A stretch of 64,000 nt of DNA from Sulfurospirillum diekertiae (GCF_011769985.2 NZ_CP039734.2:2480001-2544000), one strand, 5' to 3'. Numbered from the stretch's first letter, positions 18,749 through 28,614 are shown. Numbers and translations: made by a program. Notes: generated by a model from the letters alone, not told the origin.

Positions 18749-19923
18749 AACGCTTTATATTCTGTTTGAGTCTATGGCTTACTTCGCAGACACTTGATGC
18801 GGAAAGCGCTCTACAGCAACTCTACGATGCCGGCGGTTCGCCCCCTGAAGTTCCAATGCCACAGCTGAAAACACAACCGTATAATAGCGGTACTTCTTCG
18901 ACATCCTCGTCATCAACGCCTCGAAGTACGTCGCCAAAACCTTCTCGCGCACCCAGTCCGGCAGCCACCGTCGGAGCTACCGTCTTTGGAGCCCTTTTAG
19001 AGAGCGTCCTTTTTGACACTCCATCCAATGCGCCAGATCCCGAAACGTTACGCCAACAAGAAGAGGAACAACGACAAGCGCAAGAAGCCGCAAAAAAACA
19101 AGAACAAGAGGCGCAAAAACAACATCAAAACCTGATGCACTCTTTCAAAAGTGTTCCCGTTGCAACAACAACCACAGAGACAACCTCACCCTCTTCTGGA
19201 CTTTTGTTTAAATCTGCACAAACCTTGAAAGAGACAAAAATTGACACGAGTTCAAACGAAGCAATGAGAGAATCTGCTTCTAGACCTTTTGACGGAGGCA
19301 CTTCGCATATGGCTTTGCCATTGACATGGAAACCTTATCCACTTGGAAAAACGCCCGTCTCTTTTTCAAAACCAAGTGTATTATGTCAAAACAAAGCCTG
19401 TACATGGCCGAAAGCAACACCTCTTAACACGACGCTTCCCAAAGCAACTGTACGTCACACGCCGATCAATCTTGCTCAAATAGGCGTACCTACGGCACCC
19501 AATCCCAGTACGCTTCTTAAAACCATTTTAGCTTCCAAAGAACAAGATACAACGCAATTTTACGTTATTCTCAATCGCTTAAGTTATTTTGGTAAAGAGA
19601 TCGGTAAAGAACTTTTAACAAGTATCGCCATGAAACTTTTAGAGTCAACACCTGCGGGAGAAAAAATCGCTTTAATGAAAGAGGTACACGATCTAGCGAC
19701 CAACGATATGGAGGATGCTAACAAAGTTGCGTTATGGCTTGGATCAACAAATATTGACCAACCTCCTGAAATTACCTCATTGGCAGATGATGCTAAACCT
19801 TTTTTAATACGCGGCATCAGCACCCAAGAGTCCTTTGAAAAGTTAGGCGAACTGATCAGCGATACCAACGACGTGTTTGACATGTCGGCAAAATTTTCCG
19901 ATATTATTAAGAATATGCCATGA
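18745..19923 (+). CDS. Exported low-complexity protein, unknown
   Basis: 392 residues, not recognised. Signal peptide 1-19 ([19 protein letters not shown]). About 45-80 is Ser/Thr/Pro-rich, about 95-130 is a Gln/Glu/Lys-rich helix (probable coiled coil: [20 protein letters not shown]), and about 255-390 looks folded and helical. A lone Cys pair (LCQNKACTW) may form a disulfide. It overlaps its neighbours by 4 nt on both sides, so it acts with the CFI-box protein and the propeller-like protein, presumably in the envelope. Confidence 0.6.
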   Translation: MKRFIFCLSLWLTSQTLDAESALQQLYDAGGSPPEVPMPQLKTQPYNSGTSSTSSSSTPRSTSPKPSRAPSPAATVGATVFGALLESVLFDTPSNAPDPETLRQQEEEQRQAQEAAKKQEQEAQKQHQNLMHSFKSVPVATTTTETTSPSSGLLFKSAQTLKETKIDTSSNEAMRESASRPFDGGTSHMALPLTWKPYPLGKTPVSFSKPSVLCQNKACTWPKATPLNTTLPKATVRHTPINLAQIGVPTAPNPSTLLKTILASKEQDTTQFYVILNRLSYFGKEIGKELLTSIAMKLLESTPAGEKIALMKEVHDLATNDMEDANKVALWLGSTNIDQPPEITSLADDAKPFLIRGISTQESFEKLGELISDTNDVFDMSAKFSDIIKNMP

Positions 19924-20687
19924 AATATCTCATCATTTCCCTTCTTTTTTCATTGCTCTCATACGCATCGGAAATCGAATTAGCACCGAAATTAATGTTA
20001 AATAGTATGCCAAAAGCACTAATCGATAAAATTGATTGGTGTCAAAACACCCAACTTCACGTCGATGCGAACGGATTGTGGATTTTGTCGCAAACCAACC
20101 TATTAAGGCTTGATAAACCGGGGAAAGCATTGATGGCGCCATTGCACACCACTTCGTTTAGCCTCGCCAAAAGTGGTCATCCCATCGCTGTCGTCGATGA
20201 TCGATTAGGACTCATTCGCCACGGCATTTTTCTGCCGGGACCAAAACTTCCCGATGCTAACTATGTTCTTGCACAAGGGCAAAATGACACGCTGTATGTG
20301 TATAATCCACAAAAAGTAACTCCCATATATCGTTTTGACGGTCAAATGATTCGTTCGATTGCTCAGCCTAGCCAACCTGTTTTAGCACTGAGTGCTTTAG
20401 GCGACAGTATTGTATTTGCAACCAAAGAGGGAATTTTTACGCTTCAAGAAAATAAGCCGTTAGGCCTTGTGATGCCTTTAGCCGAGTTTGGTCCCATCAC
20501 TTCCCTTGCAGTCAACACCCAAACAGCAGAAATTTTTGTCGGTACGCCCCATGCCGTTTACAGTCTTCAGACGAATGTCATGGTTCCTTTAGTGACCGGA
20601 ATCGGAGGAACGATTGCTTTTTACGACAATCGCTTATGGATCGCCGATGCTTCTTTGCATCAGCTCTATATTTTAACGCCAAAGTAG
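19920..20687 (+). CDS. Exported beta-propeller-like protein, unknown
   Basis: 255 residues with a signal peptide ([18 protein letters not shown]). The rest is a series of short beta repeats (GLWILSQTNLLRLD, DSIVFATKEGIFTL, AEIFVGTPHAVYSL, NRLWIADASLHQLYIL), which suggests a small beta-propeller of the kind found in periplasmic binding or scaffold proteins. No catalytic motif is seen. Last gene of the CFI-box operon; its stop lies 3 nt from the convergent nspC stop. Confidence 0.6.
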   Translation: MKYLIISLLFSLLSYASEIELAPKLMLNSMPKALIDKIDWCQNTQLHVDANGLWILSQTNLLRLDKPGKALMAPLHTTSFSLAKSGHPIAVVDDRLGLIRHGIFLPGPKLPDANYVLAQGQNDTLYVYNPQKVTPIYRFDGQMIRSIAQPSQPVLALSALGDSIVFATKEGIFTLQENKPLGLVMPLAEFGPITSLAVNTQTAEIFVGTPHAVYSLQTNVMVPLVTGIGGTIAFYDNRLWIADASLHQLYILTPK

Positions 20688-20690
20688 ATA

Positions 20691-21836
20691 TTAATTGCGT
20701 CTTTTGTATTCATCATACCCAAACTGGCTCGTCACTTCGTAGCGTCCATCTTTGTGAAGAACGGCTAAATCGGGCAGTTTCACGCCATTAAATGTGGTGT
20801 TTTTAACGATGGTATAGTGGATCATATCTTCAAAAATCAGTTTGTCACCAATTTTGAGTGGTGCATCAAAACTGTAATCGCCCATGATGTCGCCTGCCAA
20901 GCACGTTGGCCCTCCAAGGCGGTACACGTACGGTTTTTCACCCACTTCTCCCGCACCGCGAATCTGTGCGCGATACGGCATTGCTAAGGTGTCAGGCATA
21001 TGCGCTTCGGCGGAAATGTCTAAAATGGCGATGTCCATGCCATTGTGCACGATGTCTAAAACACTCGCTACCAATGGTCCTGTTTGCCACCCCACCGCTT
21101 CACCCGGTTCCAAATACACTTTAATGCCATTATATCGCGCTCTAAAATCGTTAATGATTTTGATAAGTTTTTCCACATCATACCCATCTCGAGTGATGTG
21201 ATGCCCTCCTCCAAAATTGACCCATTTCATGCGAGGAATCAACGCTCCAAAACGCTCCTCAAAGCCTTTTAAAACTTCTTCAAGCGCACTGGCATCTTGC
21301 TCACAAAGGGCGTGAAAATGAAGTCCTTCAATGCCTTCAAGATTGTCATACTGCATGTTCTCTTTCGTAATACCCAAGCGACTGTAAAGCCCACAAGGAT
21401 TGTAAAGATCGACGGGGCTGGAAGAGACTTCAGGGTTAAGACGTAAACCACAACTCGTTTTTCCAAGTGCTTTTGCTTTGTATTTTTCCCATTGATGGAA
21501 CGAATTAAAAATAAGATGGTCACTTAACGCGATCACCTCATCAATATCCTCTTCTTTATACGCGGGCGAATAGGTATGAATTGTACCTTTAAAATACTCT
21601 TTCGCAAATTTAGCTTCGTGAAGTCCACTGCAGGTACAGCCGCTCAAATAGCGATCGACCAAAGGAGCAAGTGCTTTAAATGCAAAGCCTTTAAGAGCGA
21701 GTAAAACGGTAGCACCTGAACGTTTGGCAACCTCTTCTAAAAGAGTCAAGTTTTGTTCTAATAACTGCTCTTCACACACATACACCGGTGTTTTAATCTC
21801 ATGTAAAATAGTTTCGATACGACTTATTTTTAACAT
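20691..21836 (-). CDS. nspC: Carboxynorspermidine/carboxyspermidine decarboxylase
   Basis: 381 residues from ATG 21836; an extension to 21950 would run into the promoter region shared with the chemoreceptor. PLP-binding Lys49 in LLALKGFAF, GGGHHITRDGYDVE (about 215-228), and CLAGDIMGDYSF near the C-terminus mark the NspC branch of alanine-racemase-fold decarboxylases. It removes CO2 from carboxyspermidine (or carboxynorspermidine), the last step of the alternative spermidine route that Campylobacterota use instead of SpeE. The matching dehydrogenase is at 25469-26683. Confidence 0.88.
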   Translation of the reverse strand: MLKISRIETILHEIKTPVYVCEEQLLEQNLTLLEEVAKRSGATVLLALKGFAFKALAPLVDRYLSGCTCSGLHEAKFAKEYFKGTIHTYSPAYKEEDIDEVIALSDHLIFNSFHQWEKYKAKALGKTSCGLRLNPEVSSSPVDLYNPCGLYSRLGITKENMQYDNLEGIEGLHFHALCEQDASALEEVLKGFEERFGALIPRMKWVNFGGGHHITRDGYDVEKLIKIINDFRARYNGIKVYLEPGEAVGWQTGPLVASVLDIVHNGMDIAILDISAEAHMPDTLAMPYRAQIRGAGEVGEKPYVYRLGGPTCLAGDIMGDYSFDAPLKIGDKLIFEDMIHYTIVKNTTFNGVKLPDLAVLHKDGRYEVTSQFGYDEYKRRN

Positions 21837-21963
21837 ACTTTTCTCGAAATTACACATGAAATGTAACATTTTTTGCCTTAATGGAAAAAAACACCTATAA
21901 ATATCATCATTTTGTATCATAATGCCGATAGTATAATAGTGATATTCCACTCAAGGATAAGAT

Positions 21964-24093
21964 ATGTATCATCTAAGCATTAAAATAAAAGCGCTCTTGT
22001 TATTTACACTAACGATTTTTTTTGTTGCTGGGACTTCTTTGCTCGTTATGGCCTATAAATCGAATGAACTTAGAAAAGCACAAACAAAAGATACCGAAGA
22101 GCTTATTTTAGATCTCAGCAAAAATGAGCTGAAAGCGTATACGCGTATGGCAGAAAATGCCATTAGCACCTTTTACGAAGCCTCTTCTTCTGAAGCAAAC
22201 ATCGCGCAAAATATTACATCAGACGCTATGAGTTTGAAAAAGACACTGGATGATGTTTACCAAAACAATAAAGATAAACTCTCCAGTAACGAGCTTAGAA
22301 CCATGCTTTTAAGCCTCATCAATGGGTATCGTTATAACAACGATATTGGCTACTTTTATGCCTACACAACGGAGGGTATCAATGTAGTCCATCCCATTAA
22401 CAGAGCGCTTGTCGGCAAAAATCTTATGGATATGAAAGATAAAGAAGGAAACTTTGTCATTAAAGACCTTATCAAAGCTGCCAAAGAGGGAACAGGAGTC
22501 ACGCGTTTTATTTGGCCTCATCCTGTCACCAAAGTCGATGAGCCAAAGCTTTCTTACAACTTTTACTATGAACCGCTTGATTTGGTGATTGGTACAGGCG
22601 ATTATGCGTCAAGTATTAAGGAGCGCTACCAAAATGAAGCCATTAAAGTTTTAGAAAAACTCCGTTATGCAGACGATGGTTATTTTTATGCCATCAAAAA
22701 AACAGATAAAGGGTATGCCTATGCCTTTCATGCAACAAATCCTTCACAAAAGAACAAAGAGTTTAAACTCGGCATCAAAGATTCCCACGGCAATATGTAC
22801 CGTGATGAAATCGTTCAAAATGTAGCCAAAAATATGGAAGAAGGTACCTTTGTACCGTACTATTTTGAACATCCAACAACCAAAAAAGATGCTCCTAAAA
22901 TCGCCTATGCTAAGTATTTTAAAGCGTGGGATTGGATCATAGTTTCAGGTTTATACACGGACTCCATTGAAGCATACACGGCAACACAAGATAAAAAGGT
23001 CAACTCCAATATCAATGCTATGCTGATTGGGACGATTGTATCGGGAGCTATTGTGGCACTTTTGACCATTTTTGCCATTTATTTTCTTATTACGGGACTT
23101 ATCGCAACACCTCTGCTCAATCTTAAAGCAACCGCCCACAACCTTGCAGAAGGGGATGGTGATCTTACCAAACAATTAGCAATCATACACAACGATGAGA
23201 TTGGTGGTGCATCCAAAGAGATTAATAATTTTATTGAAAAAGTGCGTGCAACCATTGCGCTTGCCAAAGATACCAGTAGCGAAAATGCTTCCATTGCACA
23301 TGAGCTCTCTGTCACAACCTTACAAGTCGGTAAACGTGTCGAGGACTCAACCACTATCATTAACCAAACAACTCAAATGTCCACTATCATCAAAAAAGAG
23401 ATCAGTGTGTCAGTGGAAGAAGCAAAAGCCTCTAAAGAAGAGGTCATCAAAGCGAACCAAGAACTAAAAACGGCTCGCGGGTTTGTCCAACAGTTAGGGG
23501 AGCGTGTTCAAAACAGTGCCCACACGGAAATGGAACTTGCACAGAAAATCCAACAGCTTAGCAGTGATGCCGATCAAGTCAAAAATGTTCTGACGGTTAT
23601 TAGCGATATTGCCGATCAAACCAACCTTCTTGCACTCAATGCTGCCATTGAAGCGGCACGCGCGGGGGAACACGGAAGGGGATTTGCGGTTGTTGCCGAT
23701 GAAGTGCGCACATTAGCAGAACGTACCCAAAAAAGTTTAGTGGAGATCAATGCTACCATTAACGTCATCGTACAAGCGATTATGGACAGCAGTGAGCAGA
23801 TGAATCATAATTCTAAAGAGGTACAAGAACTCGCTGTGATTGCGGAAGATGTGGGTAAAAAAATCAACATAACCGTTGATATGATGAATATTGCGACTAA
23901 TTTGAACGATAAAACCGTCACCGATTATATTAAAACAGGGGCAAAAATAGAAGAGATTGTCTCCAAAATTGAAGAGATCAATGCACTCTCCACGCAAAAT
24001 ACCAGAAGTGTGGAGGAGATAGCAGGTGCAAGTGAGCATCTCAACTCATTGACTGAAAAACTCAACGCAATTCTCAATAAATTTAGAACCTGA
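21964..24093 (+). CDS. Methyl-accepting chemotaxis protein with two Cache_2 modules
   Basis: 709 residues. TM1 at about 9-28; the periplasmic part holds two similar Cache modules (about 100-215 with [20 protein letters not shown], and 225-340 with [22 protein letters not shown]); TM2 about 352-376, HAMP to about 430, and a signalling domain whose tip reads [19 protein letters not shown]. Receptors of this class sense small organic acids or similar ligands and drive CheA. The ligand is unknown. It is divergent from nspC and has a terminator that contains its stop codon. Confidence 0.88.
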   Translation: MYHLSIKIKALLLFTLTIFFVAGTSLLVMAYKSNELRKAQTKDTEELILDLSKNELKAYTRMAENAISTFYEASSSEANIAQNITSDAMSLKKTLDDVYQNNKDKLSSNELRTMLLSLINGYRYNNDIGYFYAYTTEGINVVHPINRALVGKNLMDMKDKEGNFVIKDLIKAAKEGTGVTRFIWPHPVTKVDEPKLSYNFYYEPLDLVIGTGDYASSIKERYQNEAIKVLEKLRYADDGYFYAIKKTDKGYAYAFHATNPSQKNKEFKLGIKDSHGNMYRDEIVQNVAKNMEEGTFVPYYFEHPTTKKDAPKIAYAKYFKAWDWIIVSGLYTDSIEAYTATQDKKVNSNINAMLIGTIVSGAIVALLTIFAIYFLITGLIATPLLNLKATAHNLAEGDGDLTKQLAIIHNDEIGGASKEINNFIEKVRATIALAKDTSSENASIAHELSVTTLQVGKRVEDSTTIINQTTQMSTIIKKEISVSVEEAKASKEEVIKANQELKTARGFVQQLGERVQNSAHTEMELAQKIQQLSSDADQVKNVLTVISDIADQTNLLALNAAIEAARAGEHGRGFAVVADEVRTLAERTQKSLVEINATINVIVQAIMDSSEQMNHNSKEVQELAVIAEDVGKKINITVDMMNIATNLNDKTVTDYIKTGAKIEEIVSKIEEINALSTQNTRSVEEIAGASEHLNSLTEKLNAILNKFRT

Positions 24094-24120
24094 TAAGAGG
24101 TCTCTTTTGAGACTTCTTAT
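24093..24120. terminator. Shared terminator overlapping two stop codons
   Basis: Inverted repeat ATAAGAGGTCTC / GAGACTTCTTAT (one G-T pair) around TTTT. The chemoreceptor TGA ends at its left edge and the TAA of the convergent SDR gene (24119-24117) lies inside the right arm, so one 28-bp element ends both genes. Confidence 0.75.
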
Positions 24121-24950
24121 TCCCCCGCTTTTCTGGCGATCGAATCCATAATACATGTCGGTAAAATGCGTTTTAAGACGGTAAAAAGTTTGGTAGGAAA
24201 TGTAACGGGGTAGCGAAATTTTGGTTTTGCAGACTCCATCGCTTCAACCAAGACTTTTAAAACTGCCACAGCTCCTAAAGTAAAAGCGCTGTCACCACTT
24301 TTTTGAAGGCGCTCAAGTGTTTTTTCATAAATTGCTTTGTGAGCAGAACGCTCTTGGTCAATGTTGGCAAGAAACTTCGCCAGCGCATTTTTACGAAAAT
24401 GGCTACGAATCGGACCTGGCTCAATCAAAACAACGTCAACGCCACTGCCATGAAGTTCCAGTCGTAACGTATCGGCTAAGCCTTCAATCGCAAATTTTGA
24501 AGCGTTGTATGCTCCTCGGTAACTCATCGCCACAAACCCTAAAATGGAGCTGTTGAAAATAATCCGTCCATGCCCTTGTTTTCGCATATAAGGAAGTACT
24601 AAATTGGTCAGTTCAACGCTTCCAAAGACATTGGTTTCAAACTGTTCTCGTAATACATCTCGTTTGAGGTCTTCCACGGCTCCTGGTTGTCCAAAAGAGG
24701 CATTATTAAAGAGCACATCAATGCGCCCATCAGTTTGCGAGAGCATCCACGCAAGCGCTACATGTAAACTACCAGAATCGCAAAGATCGAGTTTACAAGC
24801 ATTCAAACCTTCCGCTTGCAAACGCTTCACATCTTCATCTTTTCGACACGTGGCAAAAACATTATAACCTTGCTTTTGCAATCCATGTGCGCAGGTGTAG
24901 CCAATGCCCGAAGAACAGCCCGTTATCAGGATAGATCGTGCTTTTTTCAT
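24117..24950 (-). CDS. Short-chain dehydrogenase/reductase
   Basis: 277 residues, classical SDR. Cofactor motif TGCSSGIG (10-17), NNAS (about 82-85) and catalytic Ser134/135, Tyr148 and Lys152 (YNASK) are present. C-terminal part resembles SDRs acting on retinol/steroid-like or lipid substrates, but the substrate is unknown. A TACATGTA core lies in frame (SLHVAL, about 61-66). Its start overlaps the DsrE-like gene stop by 4 nt. Confidence 0.82.
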   Translation of the reverse strand: MKKARSILITGCSSGIGYTCAHGLQKQGYNVFATCRKDEDVKRLQAEGLNACKLDLCDSGSLHVALAWMLSQTDGRIDVLFNNASFGQPGAVEDLKRDVLREQFETNVFGSVELTNLVLPYMRKQGHGRIIFNSSILGFVAMSYRGAYNASKFAIEGLADTLRLELHGSGVDVVLIEPGPIRSHFRKNALAKFLANIDQERSAHKAIYEKTLERLQKSGDSAFTLGAVAVLKVLVEAMESAKPKFRYPVTFPTKLFTVLKRILPTCIMDSIARKAGE

Positions 24951-25285
24951 ACGCTGAGAATGGTTTCACCAGAGTTGATCCACGCACTCAAAAGTTCGCC
25001 CGTGTAATAAACATCAATGCCACAGGTTTGCAAAGGAGTCGTAATGTCCATCGTGTCGGCACATTTCAGACATGCGATCATTTTGACACCATCTTTGATC
25101 ATCGCTTCCACTTTGGCTCGCACCTCAGCATCTTCGGCAATCAAACGTTGCGAAGCGCCCCAGACGAGCACTTCAACTTCGTCCATCCAGCCTTTTAAAA
25201 GTGCATTGTGCGCATAAAGGCAAACCATATGCAAGGCGGTTTCTTTGTTATCTGTGGTCCATAAGATTTTTGCTTTTTTTGACAT
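24947..25285 (-). CDS. DsrE-family small protein
   Basis: 112 residues from ATG 25285 (AAGG 6 nt upstream; an ATG two codons earlier at 25291 is also possible). DsrE/DsrF-like fold: KILWTTDNKETALHMVCLYAHNAL, VLVWGASQRLIA, and CLKCAD (about 72-77) with two Cys where sulfur-relay members have theirs. May handle sulfur or be a peroxiredoxin-like factor; no Dsr or Tus genes are adjacent. Co-translated with the SDR. Confidence 0.72.
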   Translation of the reverse strand: MSKKAKILWTTDNKETALHMVCLYAHNALLKGWMDEVEVLVWGASQRLIAEDAEVRAKVEAMIKDGVKMIACLKCADTMDITTPLQTCGIDVYYTGELLSAWINSGETILSV

Positions 25286-25294
25286 AATCATCCT

Positions 25295-25340
25295 TTACAT
25301 GTAAAGTTGTCAAAGAGGAGGCTCAAAACTTTACATGTAA
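25295..25340. repeat. Two TTACATGTAA palindromes 36 bp apart
   Basis: Copies at 25295-25304 and 25331-25340, both in the form CTTTACATGTAAAG. The second is the centre of a longer inverted repeat (CTCAAA ... TTTGAG) and may fold as a terminator for genes on either side. Confidence 0.75.
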
Positions 25341-25370
25341 AGCTTTGAGCAAGAGACATTATATTTTTAT

Positions 25371-25411
25371 AACGCTTTTTAGGCAAAGCCTAAAAAAGCT
25401 ACGCTAGCCGC
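25371..25411. repeat. Intergenic hairpin repeat, copy 1
   Basis: Starts ACGCTTTTTAGGCAAAGCC and ends AAAGCTACGCTA. The arms GCTTTTTAGGC / GCCTAAAAAGC pair around AAA. A diverged copy lies on the other side of the next gene at 26777-26811. Confidence 0.55.
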
Positions 25412-25444
25412 TGTGGCACTAAAGCTTGCCTTTACAAGGCAGAG

Positions 25445-25468
25445 GTTTCTTGCAATTATGCAAGAAAC
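25445..25468 (-). terminator. Terminator after the carboxyspermidine dehydrogenase gene
   Basis: GTTTCTTGCA / TGCAAGAAAC around ATTA, immediately after the stop codon. No strong T-run follows on the minus strand, so efficiency is uncertain. Confidence 0.6.
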
Positions 25469-26683
25469 TTACTTAACTTCGAACGTTTCCTCAGGTTTCA
25501 TTTCGATGATTTTCCAAGGAAGCCCTTGAGTGTTCAGTTCATCCATAAAGGGTTTTGCGTCGAATTGTTCCATATTGAAAACACCTTTGCCACTCCATTT
25601 TCCTTCCAACATCATCTTTGCCCCGATCATCGCTGGCACACCTGTGGTGTAACTGACCGCTTGAGCACCTGTTTCGCGGTAACATTCTTGATGGTCACAC
25701 ACATTGTAAATGTACACTTTGCGTTTTTGACCATCTTTAAATCCTTCAAAGACACAACCGATGTTCGTAAAGCCAACGGTTCTAGGTCCCAAACTTGCAG
25801 GATCGGGAAGCAGTGCTTTTAAGAGTTGGATTGGCACGATTTTCACACCATCGACCTCAACTTCATCAATGCGAAGCATGCCCACGTTTTCCAAGCATTT
25901 CATATGGGTGAGGTAGCTTTGACCAAACGTCATAAAGAAACGAATACGTTTTAGCCCTTTGATGTTTTGAACGAGGGATTCTAACTCTTCATGGTAAAGC
26001 AAATAACTGTCTTTTGGTCCAACTTCTGGGTAATCCCACACCATCTTCACAGAAACAGGCTCAGTCTCGATCCACTTACCCTCTTCCCAATAACGTCCTT
26101 TGGAGCTGACTTCTCTAAGGTTGATCTCGGGGTTAAAGTTCGTTGCAAACGCATACCCATGATCGCCCGCGTTACAATCTAAAATATCGATAGAGTTGAT
26201 CTCATCAAAGAGATATTGCTGTGCGTAAGCGCAGTAAACATTGGTGACACCTGGGTCAAAACCACTGCCCAAAAGCGCCATAATACCCGCATCTTTAAAC
26301 GCTTTATCTCTTGCCCATTGCTCTTTGTACTCAAATTTTGCAAGGTCTGGATGCTCATAGTTTGCGGTATCGAGGTAAGGTACTTTGGTTTTAATGCACG
26401 CATCCATGATCGTCAAATCTTGATACGGAAGAGCAATGTTCATCACTAAAGCGGGTTTTACTTTTTCGATTAACGCGACCAACGCAGAGACATCATCCGC
26501 GTCGATCGCAGCCGTCTCGATGTTTACATGTAAAGACTCTTTGATCTCATTGGCGATTTGATCGCACTTTGATTTCGTACGACTTGCCAAGACAATGTGT
26601 GAAAATACCGCACTGTTCATCGCACATTTTTTGGTGACCACACGGCTCACTCCACCCGCACCAATAATTAATACTGTTGCCAT
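25469..26683 (-). CDS. Carboxynorspermidine/carboxyspermidine dehydrogenase (saccharopine dehydrogenase family)
   Basis: 404 residues from ATG 26683 (AAAGGATAGAA upstream; an ATG at 26704 has no RBS). N-terminal Rossmann motif VLIIGAGGVSRVV (4-16), NIALPYQDL and DTANYE typical of saccharopine-dehydrogenase-like enzymes. In this clade the enzyme condenses aspartate semialdehyde with putrescine or diaminopropane and reduces the product to carboxyspermidine or carboxynorspermidine. It works one step before NspC (20691-21836), although four unrelated genes lie between. A TTACATGTAA copy is in frame (ESLHVN). Confidence 0.85.
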   Translation of the reverse strand: MATVLIIGAGGVSRVVTKKCAMNSAVFSHIVLASRTKSKCDQIANEIKESLHVNIETAAIDADDVSALVALIEKVKPALVMNIALPYQDLTIMDACIKTKVPYLDTANYEHPDLAKFEYKEQWARDKAFKDAGIMALLGSGFDPGVTNVYCAYAQQYLFDEINSIDILDCNAGDHGYAFATNFNPEINLREVSSKGRYWEEGKWIETEPVSVKMVWDYPEVGPKDSYLLYHEELESLVQNIKGLKRIRFFMTFGQSYLTHMKCLENVGMLRIDEVEVDGVKIVPIQLLKALLPDPASLGPRTVGFTNIGCVFEGFKDGQKRKVYIYNVCDHQECYRETGAQAVSYTTGVPAMIGAKMMLEGKWSGKGVFNMEQFDAKPFMDELNTQGLPWKIIEMKPEETFEVK

Positions 26684-26776
26684 TTCTATCCTTTGAGGTT
26701 TCATTATGAGGCTTCTTTAATAAGCGCTATGAACCATAGCCATTATCAAAAAAGCCTAGTCTACTTATTTTTCAAT

Positions 26777-26811
26777 ACGCTTTTAAAGCAAAGCTCCAAA
26801 AGCTACGCTAA
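26777..26811. repeat. Intergenic hairpin repeat, copy 2
   Basis: ACGCTTTTAAAGCAAAGC followed by CCAAAAGCTACGCTAACGCT. Same order and spacing as the copy at 25371-25411: hairpin with an apical GCAAAGC, then GCTACGCTA. The pair flanks the carboxyspermidine dehydrogenase gene. Confidence 0.5.
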
Positions 26812-26881
26812 CGCTAAGTTCACGTAGACACTGAGCCCACGCACTTTCGTGCTTTTCTTTTACAAACAAATGTTGTAAAAG

Positions 26882-26901
26882 TGTAATCAGTTTTGATTAC
26901 A
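26882..26901 (-). terminator. Terminator of rdgB
   Basis: TGTAATCA / TGATTACA around AAAC on the minus strand, followed by CTTTT, 3 nt after the rdgB stop. Confidence 0.7.
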
Positions 26902-26904
26902 TTT

Positions 26905-27507
26905 TTATTTCAAGCTTTTCAGTACGATGTACGCGAGCTCCAACGCACGTGCTCGGTGCGAAAAGGCTTTTTTCACGCTCTCATCCAACTCTCCCAAAGT
27001 TTGTTTGTATCCGCAGGGGATAAACATCGGATCATACCCAAAACCGTTGTTTCCACGCGCATCAGCAATCGCTTCGCCGTGCATCCAACCGTGAACGCAA
27101 AATTCACCTTTGGCGCAAACAAGCGCAATCGCTGCCGTGTAAAACGCGGGTGTTTTCTCGATACCATTTTCTTTTAGGGTCGCAATCAATTTGGCAAGAT
27201 TCTCTTTAGCATTGGCATTGATCCCAGCATATCGCGCACTGTAAATCCCAGGAATACCTCCCAGTGCGGGCACGCTAATGCCGCTATCATCGCTTAAAAC
27301 GATGTCGTTTTTACTCTCCAGTTTTTCATACACGGCGCGTGCTTTAATGAGGGCATTTTCTTTAAAGGTTGAGCCCGTTTCCTCAATCTCAAAAGGAGCC
27401 ATAATGTCGCTGTACGCGACTACTTCGTAATCGCTGATCCACGATTGAAACTCTTTGACTTTACCCTGATTGGACGTGGCTAAAATAATTCTCAAATGCT
27501 GCTCCAC
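26905..27507 (-). CDS. rdgB: XTP/dITP pyrophosphatase (RdgB/HAM1)
   Basis: 200 residues. SNQGKVKEF (about 12-20), LSDDSGISVPALGGIPGIYSARYAG (about 69-93, shown for family recognition in part) and FGYDPMFIP, then SHRARAL at the end are the HAM1 family signatures. It hydrolyses non-canonical purine triphosphates (ITP, XTP and deoxy forms) to monophosphates, cleaning the nucleotide pool. Lies upstream of its terminator and 37 nt from the mltA stop on the same strand. Confidence 0.92.
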   Translation of the reverse strand: MEQHLRIILATSNQGKVKEFQSWISDYEVVAYSDIMAPFEIEETGSTFKENALIKARAVYEKLESKNDIVLSDDSGISVPALGGIPGIYSARYAGINANAKENLAKLIATLKENGIEKTPAFYTAAIALVCAKGEFCVHGWMHGEAIADARGNNGFGYDPMFIPCGYKQTLGELDESVKKAFSHRARALELAYIVLKSLK

Positions 27508-27543
27508 AAAACGAAATAAGGTTTTATTCTACCTATTTTTTGT

Positions 27544-28614
27544 TTAAAACTTCGGTTGCATGATCCACACTTCCAGTGGAGCTTTCAGCTCGCCTGCTAT
27601 CCATTGTGCCCTCTCGCCATAACCCATAAACATATCCGCACGATTTGGTCCTTTAATGGCGCCTCCCGTGTCTTGGGCAAAGACAAATTTATCGACTTTG
27701 TAGTTGGGGGATTCACTCTTGAGCGCTAAAAGAGAGCCTAGAGGAATGTAACTGCGATCTACCGCAACGGAGCGTTCAGGCGTTAAAACCAAGCCTAAAC
27801 TTCCCGTAGCACGTTGTTCCATTTTGCGAAAGAAAACATAACTTGGGTTGGTATTGAGCAGTGCGTCAATTTGGCTAGGATGCGCCACAAGCCACGCTTT
27901 GATGCTCTGCAAAGAGATATCTTCCAGATTGGTAAAAATACCCCGATTGAACATCTCTCGACCGAGTGATTTGTACGGATGCCCATTTGAATCAGCATAG
28001 CCTATAAAGACAACTTTACCATCTTCAAATTCAACCCTGCCAGAACCTTGCACTTCCATAAAGAAAAGATCGATTTTATCGTCCACATAACAGAGTACTT
28101 CGGCGTTAATTTTATGCTTTTCGATCTCTGCACGGGTATAGTACGGAAGCATTTTGCCTTTCACGGAGCGTCCACGCATTTTTTTGTCGCGTTCTCCCAC
28201 AATGGCAACCAAATCTTTGGGCTTGGCATACACAGGGTATTTAAACCGTGCGCTTTTTTTCAAACTGCCATGCAATAAAGGCTCATAATACCCTGTCAGC
28301 ATTGAACGTTGCTCATTGGGCTGAATCTTTTTGAGCTCAAAAGAGTTTTGAAAAAATGCTCTGGCGTCTTTTACATGTAAAGATTGTTCACAGACATTGG
28401 GATACGCTTTTTTGCTCAGTGGCGCGGCGCAATTTTGGCGGAAAAGCGAAAGAAGTTCATCAAAATTCTCATGCTCCGCAAGCGCGTTAAAGCGTTCATT
28501 TTGGGCTTTCAAAGAGGAGACAAAGGCTTCATCTTGAGGCGTAGGAGCAGATTTTGGAGCACAACCGCTCAACACAAACAGTAGACAGATCAAAAGGGGG
28601 AGACTATATCGCAT
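27544..28614 (-). CDS. mltA: Membrane-bound lytic murein transglycosylase A
   Basis: 356 residues from ATG 28614 (a GTG one codon before is possible). Lipoprotein signal with lipobox LSGC (Cys18). MLTGYYEPLL (about 107-116), FMEVQGSGRV, IGYADSNGHPYKSLG, and near the end FAQDTGGAIKGPNRADMFMGYGE (3D domain with catalytic Asp) match MltA. It cleaves the glycan strands of peptidoglycan to 1,6-anhydro ends from the outer membrane. A TATAAT -10 box (28729-28724) is present on the minus strand. Confidence 0.9.
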   Translation of the reverse strand: MRYSLPLLICLLFVLSGCAPKSAPTPQDEAFVSSLKAQNERFNALAEHENFDELLSLFRQNCAAPLSKKAYPNVCEQSLHVKDARAFFQNSFELKKIQPNEQRSMLTGYYEPLLHGSLKKSARFKYPVYAKPKDLVAIVGERDKKMRGRSVKGKMLPYYTRAEIEKHKINAEVLCYVDDKIDLFFMEVQGSGRVEFEDGKVVFIGYADSNGHPYKSLGREMFNRGIFTNLEDISLQSIKAWLVAHPSQIDALLNTNPSYVFFRKMEQRATGSLGLVLTPERSVAVDRSYIPLGSLLALKSESPNYKVDKFVFAQDTGGAIKGPNRADMFMGYGERAQWIAGELKAPLEVWIMQPKF

